A program made the translations under genes and the position numbers. A DNA stretch of 64,000 nt from Planococcus shixiaomingii (GTDB lineage: Bacteria > Bacillota > Bacilli > Bacillales_A > Planococcaceae): NCBI RefSeq assembly GCF_030413615.1, contig NZ_CP129236.1, positions 2,960,001-3,024,000 of the forward strand, given 5' to 3'. This document shows positions 8,113 through 16,851 of this stretch, in pieces. Under the pieces are notes generated by a model. It did not search any database. It saw only the letters and a program-made list of their open reading frames with translations, and was not told the DNA's origin. Every line of letters begins with the position of its first letter. Position 1 is the stretch's first letter.

Positions 8113-9431
8113 GTGTTCACTCCTCCAAATTGTGCGGATAACCGGCCAACGCTTTCTTCAAGCTTGGCTTTTTCATATATGTCTTGCTGCAAATATTCTC
8201 GTATTAAAGGGTATGCCCGAACAGCATCATCGATTTCTTTATTAGCGCCGCTTTTATATGCGCCAATATTGATCAAATCTTCGGATGCGTTATAAGTTGC
8301 AAGCAATCTTTTCAACTCGGTAGCTGCTTGTTGGTGTTCTTTGGAAACGACTTCGTGCATGACCCGGCTGACACTCGACATGACATTAATTGCCGGAAAT
8401 TGGCCTTTTTGGGCAATCTTCCTATCTAACACAATGTGACCATCCAAAATACCACGGACTGCATCGGCAATTGGTTCATTCATGTCATCTCCATCGACTA
8501 ATACTGTATAGAAAGCAGTAATCGAACCTTTGCTTGAAGTGCCGGAGCGCTCTAAAAGTTTTGGCAATAGTGCGAAAACACTTGGCGTATAGCCTTTACT
8601 TGTCGGAGGTTCGCCAACAGCGAGCCCAACTTCGCGTTGAGCCATTGCAAAACGGGTGACCGAATCCATCATAAGCATGACGTTTTTGCCTTGATCGCGG
8701 AAATACTCTGCAATCGCAGTTGCCGTCAATGCACCTTTAATGCGTTGGAGCGGAGTCTGATCAGAAGTTGCAGCAACGACTACTGACTTTTTCAAACCTT
8801 CCGGACCTAAATCGCGTTCGATAAAGTCACGAACTTCACGGCCCCGCTCGCCGACCAACGCGATAACGTTGATATCGGCTTCTGTATTGCGGGCGATCAT
8901 GCCCATCAAAGTACTTTTACCTACGCCGCTTCCTGCAAATACGCCGATGCGTTGGCCTTGGCCAACCGTCAACAATCCATCGATGGCACGCACACCCACT
9001 TCCAGTGGTTTTTCAATACGCGGCCTGCTCAGCGGATTCGGCGGCATGTTATTAGTTGAATAATTAGTTAAACCTTTCGGCAACACACTCTCATCGAGTG
9101 GTTTTCCCATGCCGTCCAATACTTTTCCTAAAATGGATGGCCCTACTTTTATTTGCAAAGGAAATCCGGTTGCGACGACCAAGCAGCCTGGCCCTATTTG
9201 AGAAATGTCGCGGAGCGGCATCAGAAGAATTTTGTTTTCTTTGAAACCGACCACTTCCGCTTCAATTGGCCGTTCATGCTGGTTCGGATATAATAAGCAC
9301 AGTTCGCCCATTTTGGCGTAAGGACCGCGTGATTCAATCGTCAAACCAATAACCTGAATTACTTTCCCATGTTTTTTCACCGGCTCAATTTCATCCAACA
9401 GTGCTAAGTATTCATCTTTCTGCAAGGTCAT
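8109..9431 (-). CDS. fliI: FliI, flagellum-specific export ATPase
   Basis: A 440-residue F1-ATPase-like protein with Walker A GVFAGSGVGKSTLMG (about residues 165-180), Walker B VMLMMDSVTRFAMAQRE and the downstream SRPRIEKPLEVGVRAIDG segment. It powers export together with FliH and FliJ. AGGAGAAG precedes the ATG. The gene overlaps fliH by 20 bases upstream and fliJ by four bases downstream. Confidence 0.97.
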   Translation of the reverse strand: MTLQKDEYLALLDEIEPVKKHGKVIQVIGLTIESRGPYAKMGELCLLYPNQHERPIEAEVVGFKENKILLMPLRDISQIGPGCLVVATGFPLQIKVGPSILGKVLDGMGKPLDESVLPKGLTNYSTNNMPPNPLSRPRIEKPLEVGVRAIDGLLTVGQGQRIGVFAGSGVGKSTLMGMIARNTEADINVIALVGERGREVRDFIERDLGPEGLKKSVVVAATSDQTPLQRIKGALTATAIAEYFRDQGKNVMLMMDSVTRFAMAQREVGLAVGEPPTSKGYTPSVFALLPKLLERSGTSSKGSITAFYTVLVDGDDMNEPIADAVRGILDGHIVLDRKIAQKGQFPAINVMSSVSRVMHEVVSKEHQQAATELKRLLATYNASEDLINIGAYKSGANKEIDDAVRAYPLIREYLQQDIYEKAKLEESVGRLSAQFGGVNT

Positions 9432-10209
9432 CGTTTGTCTTCTCCTCGAAATATATGAGCAGTTGCTTTTTAATTTCTATTAATTGCCCGTCAATTGTGG
9501 CATCGTATGAGCCGCTTGCGGTATGAATCATACAGTCCCCTTTTGACAGCGTTGCAACCGGAATTATTTTTAGTTGTGAATCTGCCCGCACATAGGTTTT
9601 AAGTTCTTCAATAAAGGGTAGAATAATCGGGTAGTCTTCTGAAGAGATTTGCAAAAGTACATCTTCCGACTCCTCGATTTGCAGCAACGCTTGTTTTACA
9701 ACGTTTAATAACTGCTCTTCGTGTTGCTTTAATTCGCCTTTAATGACTTTTCCAGCTACTTTTACGCTCAGTTCGAGCAAAAACGGTTCCGCTTGCTGAA
9801 TGATTTTCTTTTTCTCTGCATATGCGAGTTCAAGCAATTCACGCATATTCTCTTGTTTTTGTCGATAATCTTCTTCTGCTTGCTGAACCCCTTGTTCAAA
9901 ACCCGCTTGAAAGCCTTGAATTGCCGCTTCGTCCGCCAACCTTTGCGCTTCTTGTTCGGCTTCTTGTTGTTTTTCTTGCCACCAATGGTTAATTGCGGTC
10001 TGGGCTTCTTCTTGTTCTGCCTTCAACTGGTCCTGCAATTTGCTGAGTTGCGCTTCTAAGATGGTGATTTCTTGTGTCAAGTACTGCTTTTGCTCGCCTG
10101 GAGCCATTTCCATTCCATTAAAATCGAGCCGTTTTGTTTCAATTTTTTTCGTCCCGATAATTTTTTTGTCGGTTGGGGAAATGGATTGGAAGCGAATCAC
10201 ATTAGACAA
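9412..10209 (-). CDS. fliH: FliH, negative regulator of the flagellar export ATPase
   Basis: A 265-residue protein with a long Gln/Glu-rich coiled coil (about 40-135, including AAIQGFQAGFEQGVQQAEED with the GxxxG-like pattern typical of FliH) and a globular C-terminal domain (SVKVAGKVIKGELKQHEE onward) related to the stator subunits of ATP synthases. FliH holds FliI at the C ring and export gate. It overlaps fliG by eight bases and fliI by 20. Confidence 0.92.
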   Translation of the reverse strand: MSNVIRFQSISPTDKKIIGTKKIETKRLDFNGMEMAPGEQKQYLTQEITILEAQLSKLQDQLKAEQEEAQTAINHWWQEKQQEAEQEAQRLADEAAIQGFQAGFEQGVQQAEEDYRQKQENMRELLELAYAEKKKIIQQAEPFLLELSVKVAGKVIKGELKQHEEQLLNVVKQALLQIEESEDVLLQISSEDYPIILPFIEELKTYVRADSQLKIIPVATLSKGDCMIHTASGSYDATIDGQLIEIKKQLLIYFEEKTNDDLAER

Positions 10210-11215
10210 TCACTTCATCCCCTTCACCACGGGATACAATAATTTCGCCATCTTCGTCTAGGCTGCGAATCAATGCAACTATAGTTGTCTGTGCTTTTTC
10301 AACATCTTTCAATTTAACTGGACCCATAAATTCAATTTCTTCTTGAATAACTTCGGCCCGGCGAGAAGACATATTGGCGTAAATGCCATTTTTCACTTCT
10401 TCGCTTGCTACTTTTAATGCATATGTTAAATCGATGTCGTTGACATCGCGGATAATTCGTTGAATCGAACGTGTATCCAAGTTAATAATATCTTCGAAGA
10501 CGAACATCCGTTTTTTGATTTCTTCGACAAGCTCAGGTGAATCTGTTTCCAATTCGGAAAGAATCGCTTTTTCAGTTCCGCGATCGACTTTGTTCAAGAC
10601 ACGAACAATTGCTTCAACACCACCGGTAGACGTATAGTCTTGTGATCCTGTTGCGGTTAATTTTCGTTCAATAATTTGTTCCACTTGGTGGATAATTTCA
10701 GGAGAGGTGCTTTCCATCAATGCGATTCTCCGAGCTACTTCAGTTTGCTTTTCGGGTGGCAATTGAGACAAAATTTGCGACGATTGTTTAGGATCCAAGT
10801 AAGAAAGGACAAGGGCGATTGTCTGTGAATGCTCTGGCTGCAAAATATTTAAAATTTGCGTCGGGTCGGCTTTTCTTGCAAAATGAAACGGTTTTACTTG
10901 CAGCCGGCTTGATAAACGTCCGATTGTCTCATTCGCTTTTTCTTTTCCCAACGCTTTTTCCAAGATATCTCTGGCGTAATCCAAACCACCTTCGCTGACA
11001 TAGTCTTGGGCAAGCATCATTTCATAAAACTCATCCATTACTTCTTCTGTTTCGCTGCTTTTCAAATGCCGTACATTGGCAATTTCCATAGTTAACTGAT
11101 CGATTTCTGATTCCGTCAATTGCTTGAAGATGTCGACCGATACCTCTGGACCAAGTCCTACAAGCAAAACAGCCACTTTTTGAACCCCAGTCAACTCTTT
11201 CATACTTTTAACCAT
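10202..11215 (-). CDS. fliG: FliG, flagellar motor switch and torque protein
   Basis: A 337-residue protein with the three FliG domains. The N-terminal domain contacts FliF (KVAVLLVGLGPEVS), the middle domain carries the EHSQTIALVLSYL motif, and the C-terminal torque domain has FVFEDIINLDTRSIQRIIR and the charged-ridge helix. Its C-terminal charged residues engage MotA. The start has GGAG nine bases upstream. It follows fliF by 11 bases. Confidence 0.97.
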   Translation of the reverse strand: MVKSMKELTGVQKVAVLLVGLGPEVSVDIFKQLTESEIDQLTMEIANVRHLKSSETEEVMDEFYEMMLAQDYVSEGGLDYARDILEKALGKEKANETIGRLSSRLQVKPFHFARKADPTQILNILQPEHSQTIALVLSYLDPKQSSQILSQLPPEKQTEVARRIALMESTSPEIIHQVEQIIERKLTATGSQDYTSTGGVEAIVRVLNKVDRGTEKAILSELETDSPELVEEIKKRMFVFEDIINLDTRSIQRIIRDVNDIDLTYALKVASEEVKNGIYANMSSRRAEVIQEEIEFMGPVKLKDVEKAQTTIVALIRSLDEDGEIIVSRGEGDEVIV

Positions 11216-11226
11216 AAGCCACTCTC

Positions 11227-12858
11227 CTACTCTTCAGCCATCCATGTACGCAATAATTTCGCAAAATCATCTGGGCGTCCTTTGGCCAATTTCTCAATTG
11301 TCTTCCGCTTCGGATTTTCTGCCGCATCAAATTCCGACAAATCGATTTCGTTATCTACCAATTGTTCTACCTTTACAACCGGTTGGTCGAATATATCAAA
11401 ATCGAAATCTTCTTCATTTTTTCTTTTTCTTCGTATCAGTAAGACCACAATGCCACCAACCAGCAACACAAACGCGCTGGCAATAGCTAAAAACAACGGA
11501 TTTCCGATTAGAGTATCAAGCCACGACACCTGTACAGGTTCTTTTTCCACTATTGCTTCAGGTTTCCCTTGGAATTCAGTCGCAAAAACCGATATCCGGT
11601 TATCCAACTCTTCTTCTGTCACTACTTGCCCGCTCATACTTAATGACGTGCTTACAGTATTTTTCAGTAAATTGCTGATATCGTCTATATTTTGCTGAGA
11701 CAAACTTGCAGGATTCTGCGGGTTCGGAGGTTCTACTCCGACATTGATTGTAATGTCGTCTATAACATATGGACTCATCTCAATTTGGCGGTTAATGCGG
11801 TTTACTTCACGGTTGATTCGCTCTTCCGTTTTTTCGGATTCCGTCTTGCCAGCTTCACCGGCTCCCGGATAATTGGCAATTTCACTTTCACCAGTACCTG
11901 TTGTATCTTCCACTGTCGCGCCTTCGCTTGAATAAGTTTCCACAATGCGTTCAACGCTAATATCAATGCCTTCGTTCGTTTCTTTATTGACCGGTTCAAC
12001 CAATTTTTCTTCCCGGTTTTCTTTAGTAAAGTCAATGCTCGTCATTACAGAAACGACCACTTTATCTTGTCCAAGCGTCAAACCGAGCATTTGCTGCAAT
12101 TCACGCTGAATATCTTTTTCAATGTCTTGCTTAATTTCACGTTGCTGCTGATAAACAGACAAGCTAGTGTCCATTTTGTTTTCTTCTTCTGCTTCGAACA
12201 CTTGGCCATTCTGGTCCATAATAACAATTTCTTCAGCCGGCAAATCCGGTACACTTTTGCTGATCAAATGGTAAAGGCCGTTGACTTGTTTTGGATCCAT
12301 TTTGAATGAAGGATCACCTTGAATAACAACCGATGCCGTAGCTACCTGTTCTTCATCCGTAATCCAGACGTTTTCTTTCGGCAATGTGATCATGACGCTC
12401 GCTTCAGTTACGCCATCAATGCGTTTGATAAGTCCAGCGAGTTCATTTTGCATCGCATCACGCTCGACAACATCAAAATGTCGATCGGTCATGCCAAGCC
12501 CCATATTTTCACTGAAGATTCCGTAGTCGACATTACCGCTTTCAGGGATTCCTTCAGCTGCAAGGTTTACTTTCAAATTAGAGATTTGTTCTTTTGGAAC
12601 GCTGATTGTTGTACTATCAGTTGAAACTTGTACAGGAATTCCTTGCTCTTCGATTGCCGCCTTTATTTCACCAGCTTCAGAAGCTTCTAATCCAGAATAG
12701 AGCGTACCGTATTCTGTTTTATTGCTGAAAAAGACGAAAGCTAAAATAATCAGAACCGTTGCAAAAAATGAACCGACAATCGTCCATTTGACGACTGGCG
12801 AAAAATTGCTCCATGAACTTGTTAATTTACTTTTAAAACCTGCCATCTTTTCTTTCAT
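11227..12858 (-). CDS. fliF: FliF, flagellar MS-ring protein
   Basis: A 543-residue protein with an N-terminal transmembrane helix (about 25-45), a YscJ-like ring-building region (EAGEIKAAIEEQGIPVQV), a long extracytoplasmic domain, a second transmembrane helix (about 450-472) and a short acidic C-terminal tail that binds FliG (AKLLRTWMAEE). It builds the MS ring, the first structure of the basal body. Length and topology match the family. Confidence 0.97.
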   Translation of the reverse strand: MKEKMAGFKSKLTSSWSNFSPVVKWTIVGSFFATVLIILAFVFFSNKTEYGTLYSGLEASEAGEIKAAIEEQGIPVQVSTDSTTISVPKEQISNLKVNLAAEGIPESGNVDYGIFSENMGLGMTDRHFDVVERDAMQNELAGLIKRIDGVTEASVMITLPKENVWITDEEQVATASVVIQGDPSFKMDPKQVNGLYHLISKSVPDLPAEEIVIMDQNGQVFEAEEENKMDTSLSVYQQQREIKQDIEKDIQRELQQMLGLTLGQDKVVVSVMTSIDFTKENREEKLVEPVNKETNEGIDISVERIVETYSSEGATVEDTTGTGESEIANYPGAGEAGKTESEKTEERINREVNRINRQIEMSPYVIDDITINVGVEPPNPQNPASLSQQNIDDISNLLKNTVSTSLSMSGQVVTEEELDNRISVFATEFQGKPEAIVEKEPVQVSWLDTLIGNPLFLAIASAFVLLVGGIVVLLIRRKRKNEEDFDFDIFDQPVVKVEQLVDNEIDLSEFDAAENPKRKTIEKLAKGRPDDFAKLLRTWMAEE

Positions 12859-12890
12859 CTATCGTTCATCCCTCGTCTTTGCCATAAGGA

Positions 12891-13190
12891 TCATAATTGC
12901 ATTCTCATAACTTCTTGATAGGCTTCCACAACTTTGTTTCGTACTTGTACGGTCAAATCCAGTGATAGGCTCGCTTTTTGCGCCGCGATCATCACTTCAC
13001 TGACATCATTCACTTCACCAGTCACCAGTTGTTTAGTTTTATTTTCCGATTCTTTTTGCGCCGCATTGACTCCTTGTAGCGCCTGTTTAAATATATCGCC
13101 AAAGCCTTCGGTCTTGTTTTCTGCATTCGTTGCTTTTGGAAACGACGGGTTTTGGATCATCGGCGTTTGTAATTGGCTAATTCTTTCCAT
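12891..13190 (-). CDS. fliE: FliE, MS ring-rod junction protein
   Basis: A 99-residue protein whose C-terminal half carries the conserved FliE segment (GDIFKQALQGVNAAQKESEN, DVSEVMIAAQKASLSLDL, VRNKVVEAYQEVMRMQL). FliE links the MS ring to the proximal rod and is exported through the flagellar system. It lies between flgC and fliF, the standard order. Confidence 0.95.
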   Translation of the reverse strand: MERISQLQTPMIQNPSFPKATNAENKTEGFGDIFKQALQGVNAAQKESENKTKQLVTGEVNDVSEVMIAAQKASLSLDLTVQVRNKVVEAYQEVMRMQL

Positions 13191-13217
13191 GGTACACTCC
13201 CTAACTTTATTAGATAC

Positions 13218-13673
13218 TTACTTCCCAATCTCCAGTGCTTTCATAAACATTCCCTTAGAAGCATTGAGCGCCGTAACATTCGCTTCATAGGAGCGGGTCG
13301 CCGACATTAAATCGACCATTTCTTTTACAGGATCTACATTCGAACTTAGTACATACCCTTCCGCATTGGCATCGGGGTGTGTCGGATCATACGTTTGGAC
13401 AAAAGGTGCATTGTCTTCTTTTATATGAGAAGCCATAACTCCTGAAACTTGCCCCGATCCTTTATTTAGTGATGCTTGTAATTTCTGTTCAAATGGCGAA
13501 ACTCCCATTTGCGACAATTCCACTGTTTTCCGGCGATATGGCAGCCATTCCCCGTCTACTAATTTCGCCCGATTTGTATTAGCATTTGCAATATTGGAAG
13601 AAACGACATCCATTCGCAAACGATTTGCCGTTAGCCCCGACGCACTGATATTTAATCCACTAAATAAACTCAT
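13218..13673 (-). CDS. flgC: FlgC, proximal rod protein
   Basis: A 151-residue axial protein with the conserved N-terminus FSGLNISASGLTANRLRMD and SSNIANANT, and the C-terminus VDPVKEMVDLMSATRSYEAN. Size and order (flgB-flgC-fliE) identify it as FlgC. It is exported by the flagellar type III apparatus and forms part of the proximal rod. Confidence 0.96.
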   Translation of the reverse strand: MSLFSGLNISASGLTANRLRMDVVSSNIANANTNRAKLVDGEWLPYRRKTVELSQMGVSPFEQKLQASLNKGSGQVSGVMASHIKEDNAPFVQTYDPTHPDANAEGYVLSSNVDPVKEMVDLMSATRSYEANVTALNASKGMFMKALEIGK

Positions 13674-13678
13674 TTCTC

Positions 13679-14080
13679 TTACCGCCCGCCATTAATTACT
13701 GTCCGAAGACTGTTTAAATTTCCGTTCACACGTTCAGTCAATGCGTTATACCACAACTGATTTTCTGCCAACTCGGCCATTTCAACGTCCATATCTACGT
13801 TGCTACCGTTCGTATTGTATTGCGTGGAATTATTTACTTTTATAGAGGGATTGGTGTGTGAAGAGCTGTTCCCAAATGAAATATGTTTTGCATCTGTTTT
13901 ATAGCTAGCCATCGGCTGGTTGTTCAAAACACCATTCAATGTTGCCTGGAAATCTACTTGCTTGCTTTTATAATTCGGTGTATCAACATTTGCAATGTTG
14001 GAGGAGTGCACTTTTTGTTTCAGCGCGGCCGCTGATAGAGCTTGTTCCAGTGAATTGAATGTTGGAGATAGAAGTTTCAA
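13679..14080 (-). CDS. flgB: FlgB, proximal rod protein
   Basis: A 133-residue axial protein with the rod signature SSNIANVDTPNYKSKQVDFQ and a C-terminal helix containing VDMDVEMAELAENQLWYN. It starts with TTG at 14080, nine bases after AAAGGGG; there is no ATG alternative in a suitable position. It is the first gene of the long flagellar operon and lies directly behind a terminator and a c-di-GMP riboswitch. Confidence 0.95.
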   Translation of the reverse strand: MKLLSPTFNSLEQALSAAALKQKVHSSNIANVDTPNYKSKQVDFQATLNGVLNNQPMASYKTDAKHISFGNSSSHTNPSIKVNNSTQYNTNGSNVDMDVEMAELAENQLWYNALTERVNGNLNSLRTVINGGR

Positions 14081-14114
14081 TTTTACATACCCCTTTGATT
14101 AATATATTTTCCAT

Positions 14115-14142
14115 AAAAAAATCCACCCTAAAAAAGGTGGAT
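14115..14142 (-). terminator. Riboswitch-associated intrinsic terminator upstream of flgB
   Basis: On the minus strand, ATCCACC pairs with GGTGGAT across an eight-base loop and is followed by a run of six T. It lies between the c-di-GMP aptamer and flgB, so in this position it can only act as a premature terminator of the flgB operon leader. That is the expression platform expected for a transcriptional riboswitch. Confidence 0.85.
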
Positions 14143-14162
14143 TCGAGTAACTAAATCCAGCT

Positions 14163-14245
14163 TTCGGTAACCCGGCTACCTTATATTCCTACTTAGGCCC
14201 GTGGCTTTGCGTCCCTATCTTTCGAAAAAGTTTGCCTTTGTCGTT
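14163..14245 (-). promoter_or_regulatory. Cyclic-di-GMP-I (GEMM) riboswitch aptamer
   Basis: The minus strand carries the near-invariant GEMM-I blocks in order. These are AGGCAAAC, a GAAA-capped short hairpin (TCGAAAGA), GGGACGCAAAGCC, CGGGCCTAAG, and GGTAGCCGGGTTACC. This class of RNA binds cyclic di-GMP. It precedes a terminator and then flgB, so c-di-GMP probably controls read-through into the whole basal-body operon. In other Firmicutes (for example Clostridioides difficile flgB) the same arrangement turns flagellar genes off at high c-di-GMP; the direction here is inferred. No confident promoter was found upstream of it. Confidence 0.93.
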
Positions 14246-14454
14246 GTAAACACTGTTCAAGTTTTCAAACTCGTCATTTAGAACTATTTTGAAATATTGG
14301 TCTAAGCCATAATATCACCTTTCTATGAATTTGTATATTTTTCTTTTTAAATTTTTTTAAACTTTATTTTCCATTTTTTTGTTTTGTTTATCCTATATTG
14401 ATGATATGCTTACGAGATAATCATCATATTCTTAATGAGAGGAAGTTACCTACT

Positions 14455-15291
14455 ATGTTTCGTGGTTTATACACTGCCACATCTGGAATGATGGCTCACA
14501 ACCGAAAACAACAAGTATTAACCAATAATCTTTCCAACGCCAATACCCCAGGATTTAAGCAAGATCAAACGGTTTTACGCGCATTTCCAGCCCAGCTTTT
14601 AAGTGCAATGGGTAAAGGAACCGCCATGCAGAGCGGTTCTCAGAAAATCGGAGTATTAAATACAGGCGTATACGCACAAGAAGGCATCCCTTCTTTTGCA
14701 CAAGGTGCATTGAAAGAAACGGGGAATAGTACCGATATTTCTTTGATGTCTGATCTCTTGCCGGTGAATCCCGCAACTGATCAAAAAGGCACAACCATGT
14801 TTGCAGTCCGGACTGAAGCCGGAGAAGTACGATATACCCAAAATGGTCAATTTGCTGTTGATCAAAACGGTGTCCTTAGAACGAGTGATGGTCATACAGT
14901 TCTCGGTCGGGACTTAACACCTATAAACGTTATTTCAAAAGAATTTACCGTGCAAGATGACGGCCAAATTACCCTGAAAAATGGCAACAACGCCGGCAAC
15001 TTGTGGATTGGTTACACGGAGACTCCTGAACAATTAGTAAAAGAAGGACAAGGCTTACTACGCTGGGAAGGAATCGAGGCCGACGCTCCTCAGTCGGTTG
15101 AAGATGTTCCTTTACTAAACAATTCAGCTTCTTTCGTCAAACAAGGCTATATTGAACAGTCTAATGTCGACTTAACAACCACAATGACTGAAATGATGAG
15201 CACTTACCGCGGATTTGAGTCAAACCAAAAAGTAATCCAAGCCTATGATCGCAGCATGGAAAAAGCGGTCAACGAAATTGGCCGAATTTAA
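14455..15291 (+). CDS. flhO: FlhO, flagellar rod protein (FlgF/FlgG family)
   Basis: 278 residues from the ATG at 14455, which has GAGAGGAAG upstream; a longer reading from 14398 is not supported. The N-terminus FRGLYTATSGMMAHNRKQ, NNLSNANTPGFKQDQ and C-terminus SNVDLTTTMTEMMSTYRGFE are the conserved axial termini. Closest in form to B. subtilis FlhO, a distal rod protein encoded away from the main operon next to flhP. It is transcribed divergently from flgB and ends 16 bases before flhP. Confidence 0.87.
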   Translation: MFRGLYTATSGMMAHNRKQQVLTNNLSNANTPGFKQDQTVLRAFPAQLLSAMGKGTAMQSGSQKIGVLNTGVYAQEGIPSFAQGALKETGNSTDISLMSDLLPVNPATDQKGTTMFAVRTEAGEVRYTQNGQFAVDQNGVLRTSDGHTVLGRDLTPINVISKEFTVQDDGQITLKNGNNAGNLWIGYTETPEQLVKEGQGLLRWEGIEADAPQSVEDVPLLNNSASFVKQGYIEQSNVDLTTTMTEMMSTYRGFESNQKVIQAYDRSMEKAVNEIGRI

Positions 15292-15307
15292 AGGAGAACA
15301 TGAATAG

Positions 15308-16132
15308 ATGAACATTCAAATGAATACCGCAGCTACCACAATGCGCGAATTGCAGAAAAAAGTCGATATGATTGCGAATAATATGGCTAATGTGAATACC
15401 GCAGGCTATAAACGCCAAGAAGCAAACTTTTCAGACGCGCTTGTCCAGTCGATTGAAAAGCAGGCAGCCCCTCATCATGAAATCGGCCGGCAAACTCCGT
15501 ACGGACTTCGCGTAGGTGCGGGTGCAATTTTCGCTCAAACAAGTTTGCAGACAGAACAAGGTACGACCAAACAAACCGACCGCCCTCTTGACTTTATGAT
15601 CCAAGGCGATTCCGGATTTTTCCGAGTTGCTTCTGAAGGAAAAACCTTTTACACACGTGATGGTTCATTCCAATTGCAGCCTTCTCCCAGTACTAACCAA
15701 GTGAGCTTAGTAACAGCAAATGGAGATGCAGTTCTTGACAGCAACAACCAACCGATTCGTTTTGATGGAGACTATAAAGAAATAAAAGCAACTGAAAACG
15801 GCACACTCCAAATCACTTATCAAAATCCGGCTAAACAACCCACCCAAATTCAGTTAAGCATCGCGGACATCAACCGCCCTAATTTACTTGAGAAAGTGGG
15901 CGGCAACCGTTATCAACTTCCAGGTACAGAAGCTCAGCAAATAGCGAGCGGCAATTTGCTGCTTGGTAATAATGACATCAAAGTTAGCCAAGGAGCACTT
16001 GAAATGTCTAATGTCGATATGACGGATGAAATGACGGAATTAATCGCCACTCAACGATTGCTTGAATCTCAAGGCAAAGCGATCACATTCGCTGATGACA
16101 TGATGGGCTTAGTCAATACAATAAAAGGATAA
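15308..16132 (+). CDS. flhP: FlhP, flagellar rod protein (FlgF/FlgG family)
   Basis: A 274-residue axial protein with MRELQKKVDMIANNMANVNT near the N-terminus and a typical C-terminus (ALEMSNVDMTDEMTELIATQ). It is paired with flhO as in B. subtilis, where both form the distal rod. Ribosome site AAAGGAGAA precedes the ATG. A strong terminator follows immediately. The N-terminal segment lacks the usual LYTATSGM opening and begins MNIQMNTAATTM, a mild divergence from FlhO. Confidence 0.85.
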   Translation: MNIQMNTAATTMRELQKKVDMIANNMANVNTAGYKRQEANFSDALVQSIEKQAAPHHEIGRQTPYGLRVGAGAIFAQTSLQTEQGTTKQTDRPLDFMIQGDSGFFRVASEGKTFYTRDGSFQLQPSPSTNQVSLVTANGDAVLDSNNQPIRFDGDYKEIKATENGTLQITYQNPAKQPTQIQLSIADINRPNLLEKVGGNRYQLPGTEAQQIASGNLLLGNNDIKVSQGALEMSNVDMTDEMTELIATQRLLESQGKAITFADDMMGLVNTIKG

Positions 16133-16140
16133 TAGAAAAA

Positions 16141-16168
16141 GCAGGTGCATTGTGCATCTGCTTTTTTT
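16141..16168 (+). terminator. Terminator of flhO-flhP
   Basis: GCAGGTGCA pairs with TGCATCTGC (one G-T pair) across a three-base loop, followed by seven T on the plus strand, nine bases after the flhP stop codon. Confidence 0.92.
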
Positions 16169-16479
16169 GTTGATATTAAAAAGAGAATCCTCTTCATGAA
16201 CTTCTTACATCTTTTCAGAAAAAGCACTAAATTTTCACTGTCAATATAAAACCTTTGGAAAAGTTGTTATGTCTATGTATTTATTTTTCATAGCTATTCC
16301 CATTTTTTTCTATACCTTATGCAATAGCTAATTTTTATTTCTTACAGGCATTTCGCCTGTAGATAATTTTCCTTCTATATATAATAGAGAAAATTTACAA
16401 GGCGAATACTTTTAATATTGTTAGTATTTTCATTAGTTTTTCTGTCTTATCCTACGCAAAGAATAAACTCTCCTTTTCT
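16169..16479. other. Gene-free AT-rich intergenic stretch
   Basis: Between the flhP terminator and the 21-bp repeat no credible gene, RNA or promoter was recognised. The sequence is strongly AT-rich with frequent stop codons in most frames. Confidence 0.6.
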
Positions 16480-16605
16480 ACCAACACTTTTTCAGCTCTT
16501 ACCTGCATTCTTTCAATTTCTATCGACACTTTCAAAGCCTCTACCTGTACTCTTCACATTTCTATCGCCACTCTTACAAATTCTATCTTCATTTCTCCCA
16601 AAGCA
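16480..16605. repeat. Degenerate tandem repeat, six units of 21 bp
   Basis: Six consecutive 21-base units begin at 16480, 16501, 16522, 16543, 16564 and 16585, sharing the pattern A(C/T)C..CACT.TT...(A/G)...TCT. A plus-strand reading frame (16418-16714) translates them as heptads of the LPxLFxF type, but it has no ribosome site or homology-like features and is probably not a gene. A 20-bp repeat of related style lies at 56698-56837. Confidence 0.8.
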
Positions 16606-16807
16606 GTCATTTAAAAGAAAAGTTATAAAGACTAGAATGGATGCTTTTCGTCCAGGGATGAAAAGCATTAACCCAAATACAAAAGCGATCTATAAATCAT
16701 GTTATTTTCCATAAAGATATTTGCCTATTGAATTAGTAGTGACTTCTATAGATTTCCGTAACTAGCAAGCAAAATATCCATACGATGCTAGTTAATAAAA
16801 CAAACAA

Positions 16808-16835
16808 AAAAGCATGTCCCAGAATCACTTCTGAG
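16808..16835 (-). terminator. Probable terminator of the yvyF-flgL operon
   Basis: On the minus strand CTCAGAA pairs with TTCTGGG (one G-T pair) across a four-base loop. It is followed, after the short segment ACATGC, by a run of six T. It lies just after the flgL stop codon. The six-base gap before the T run makes it weaker than the other terminators here. Confidence 0.6.
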
Positions 16836-16851
16836 CCATACTCATGTACTT

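Noticed and set aside
14260-14400. A SigD or SigA promoter for the flgB operon
   Set aside because: GGTGATAT resembles the SigD -10, but no TAAA lies at the right distance, and no sound SigA pair was found.
16418-16714. A 98-residue plus-strand reading frame with LPxLFxF heptads
   Set aside because: It is created by the 21-bp repeat, has no ribosome site and no gene-like context.
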